NCBI GenBank assembly: GCA_964614375.1
Contig: CAZTLI010000377.1
Span: forward strand, 1-5,562
Origin: CAZTLI01 sp964614375
GTDB lineage: Bacteria > Chloroflexota > Anaerolineae > Aggregatilineales > Phototrophicaceae
DNA length: 5,562 bases
Direction: 5' to 3'
The translations under genes and the position numbers were made by a program. Below the pieces are notes generated by a model that searched no databases, was not told the origin of the DNA, and saw only the letters and a program-made list of their open reading frames with translations. Numbering within the stretch: position 1 is the first letter of the stretch; every line of letters starts with the position of its first letter. Of this stretch, positions 5,203 to 5,562 are shown in pieces.

Positions 5203-5562
<360 letters not shown>

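Overview
The window looks like a chromosomal segment of a free-living bacterium with moderate GC. I lean towards Chloroflexota, perhaps an Anaerolineae-like lineage. The basis is the general look of the 16S rRNA start plus a gene set of LLM-class (F420-type) oxidoreductases, a GAF-SpoIIE phosphatase and an AmaP-like membrane protein. This is recognition by eye, not a computed placement. No mobile element, CRISPR array, tRNA or phage gene is visible.

Layout. On the minus strand, positions 1-1267 carry two tandem paralogous luciferase-like monooxygenase-family oxidoreductases. The promoter-proximal copy (242-1267) is complete. The second (1-196) runs off the left edge and only its first 65 codons are visible. 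A 129-bp divergent intergenic region (1268-1396) holds back-to-back extended -10 promoters, each with a perfect TATAAT. One fires left into the oxidoreductases and the other fires right.

On the plus strand, three genes form a probable operon. The first (1397-2659) encodes a GAF plus SpoIIE/RsbU-type PP2C phosphatase. Three bases later, the second (2663-3646) encodes a protein with two membrane segments, an Asp23/AmaP-like domain and an acidic tail built from an exact-length tandem 55-residue duplication. The third (3688-4848) encodes an AI-2E/PerM-family polytopic membrane protein. Together they suggest an envelope or general-stress signalling unit: a sensor phosphatase, a membrane anchor and a permease-like protein. 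That joint role is inference.

After the operon comes a gene-free leader of about 350 bp (4849-5202) feeding the 5' part of a 16S rRNA gene (5203 to the right edge, about 360 nt). The leader has six TTGAC cores. Three are followed at exactly 17 bp by a plausible -10, and the last of these (TTGACA-17-TATGCT with a TGG extension) sits about 67 nt before the 16S gene. Between this promoter and the 16S start lie a CGGA-rich hexamer triplet and a good boxA-like antitermination site. I found no convincing intrinsic terminator between the permease gene and the rRNA promoters.
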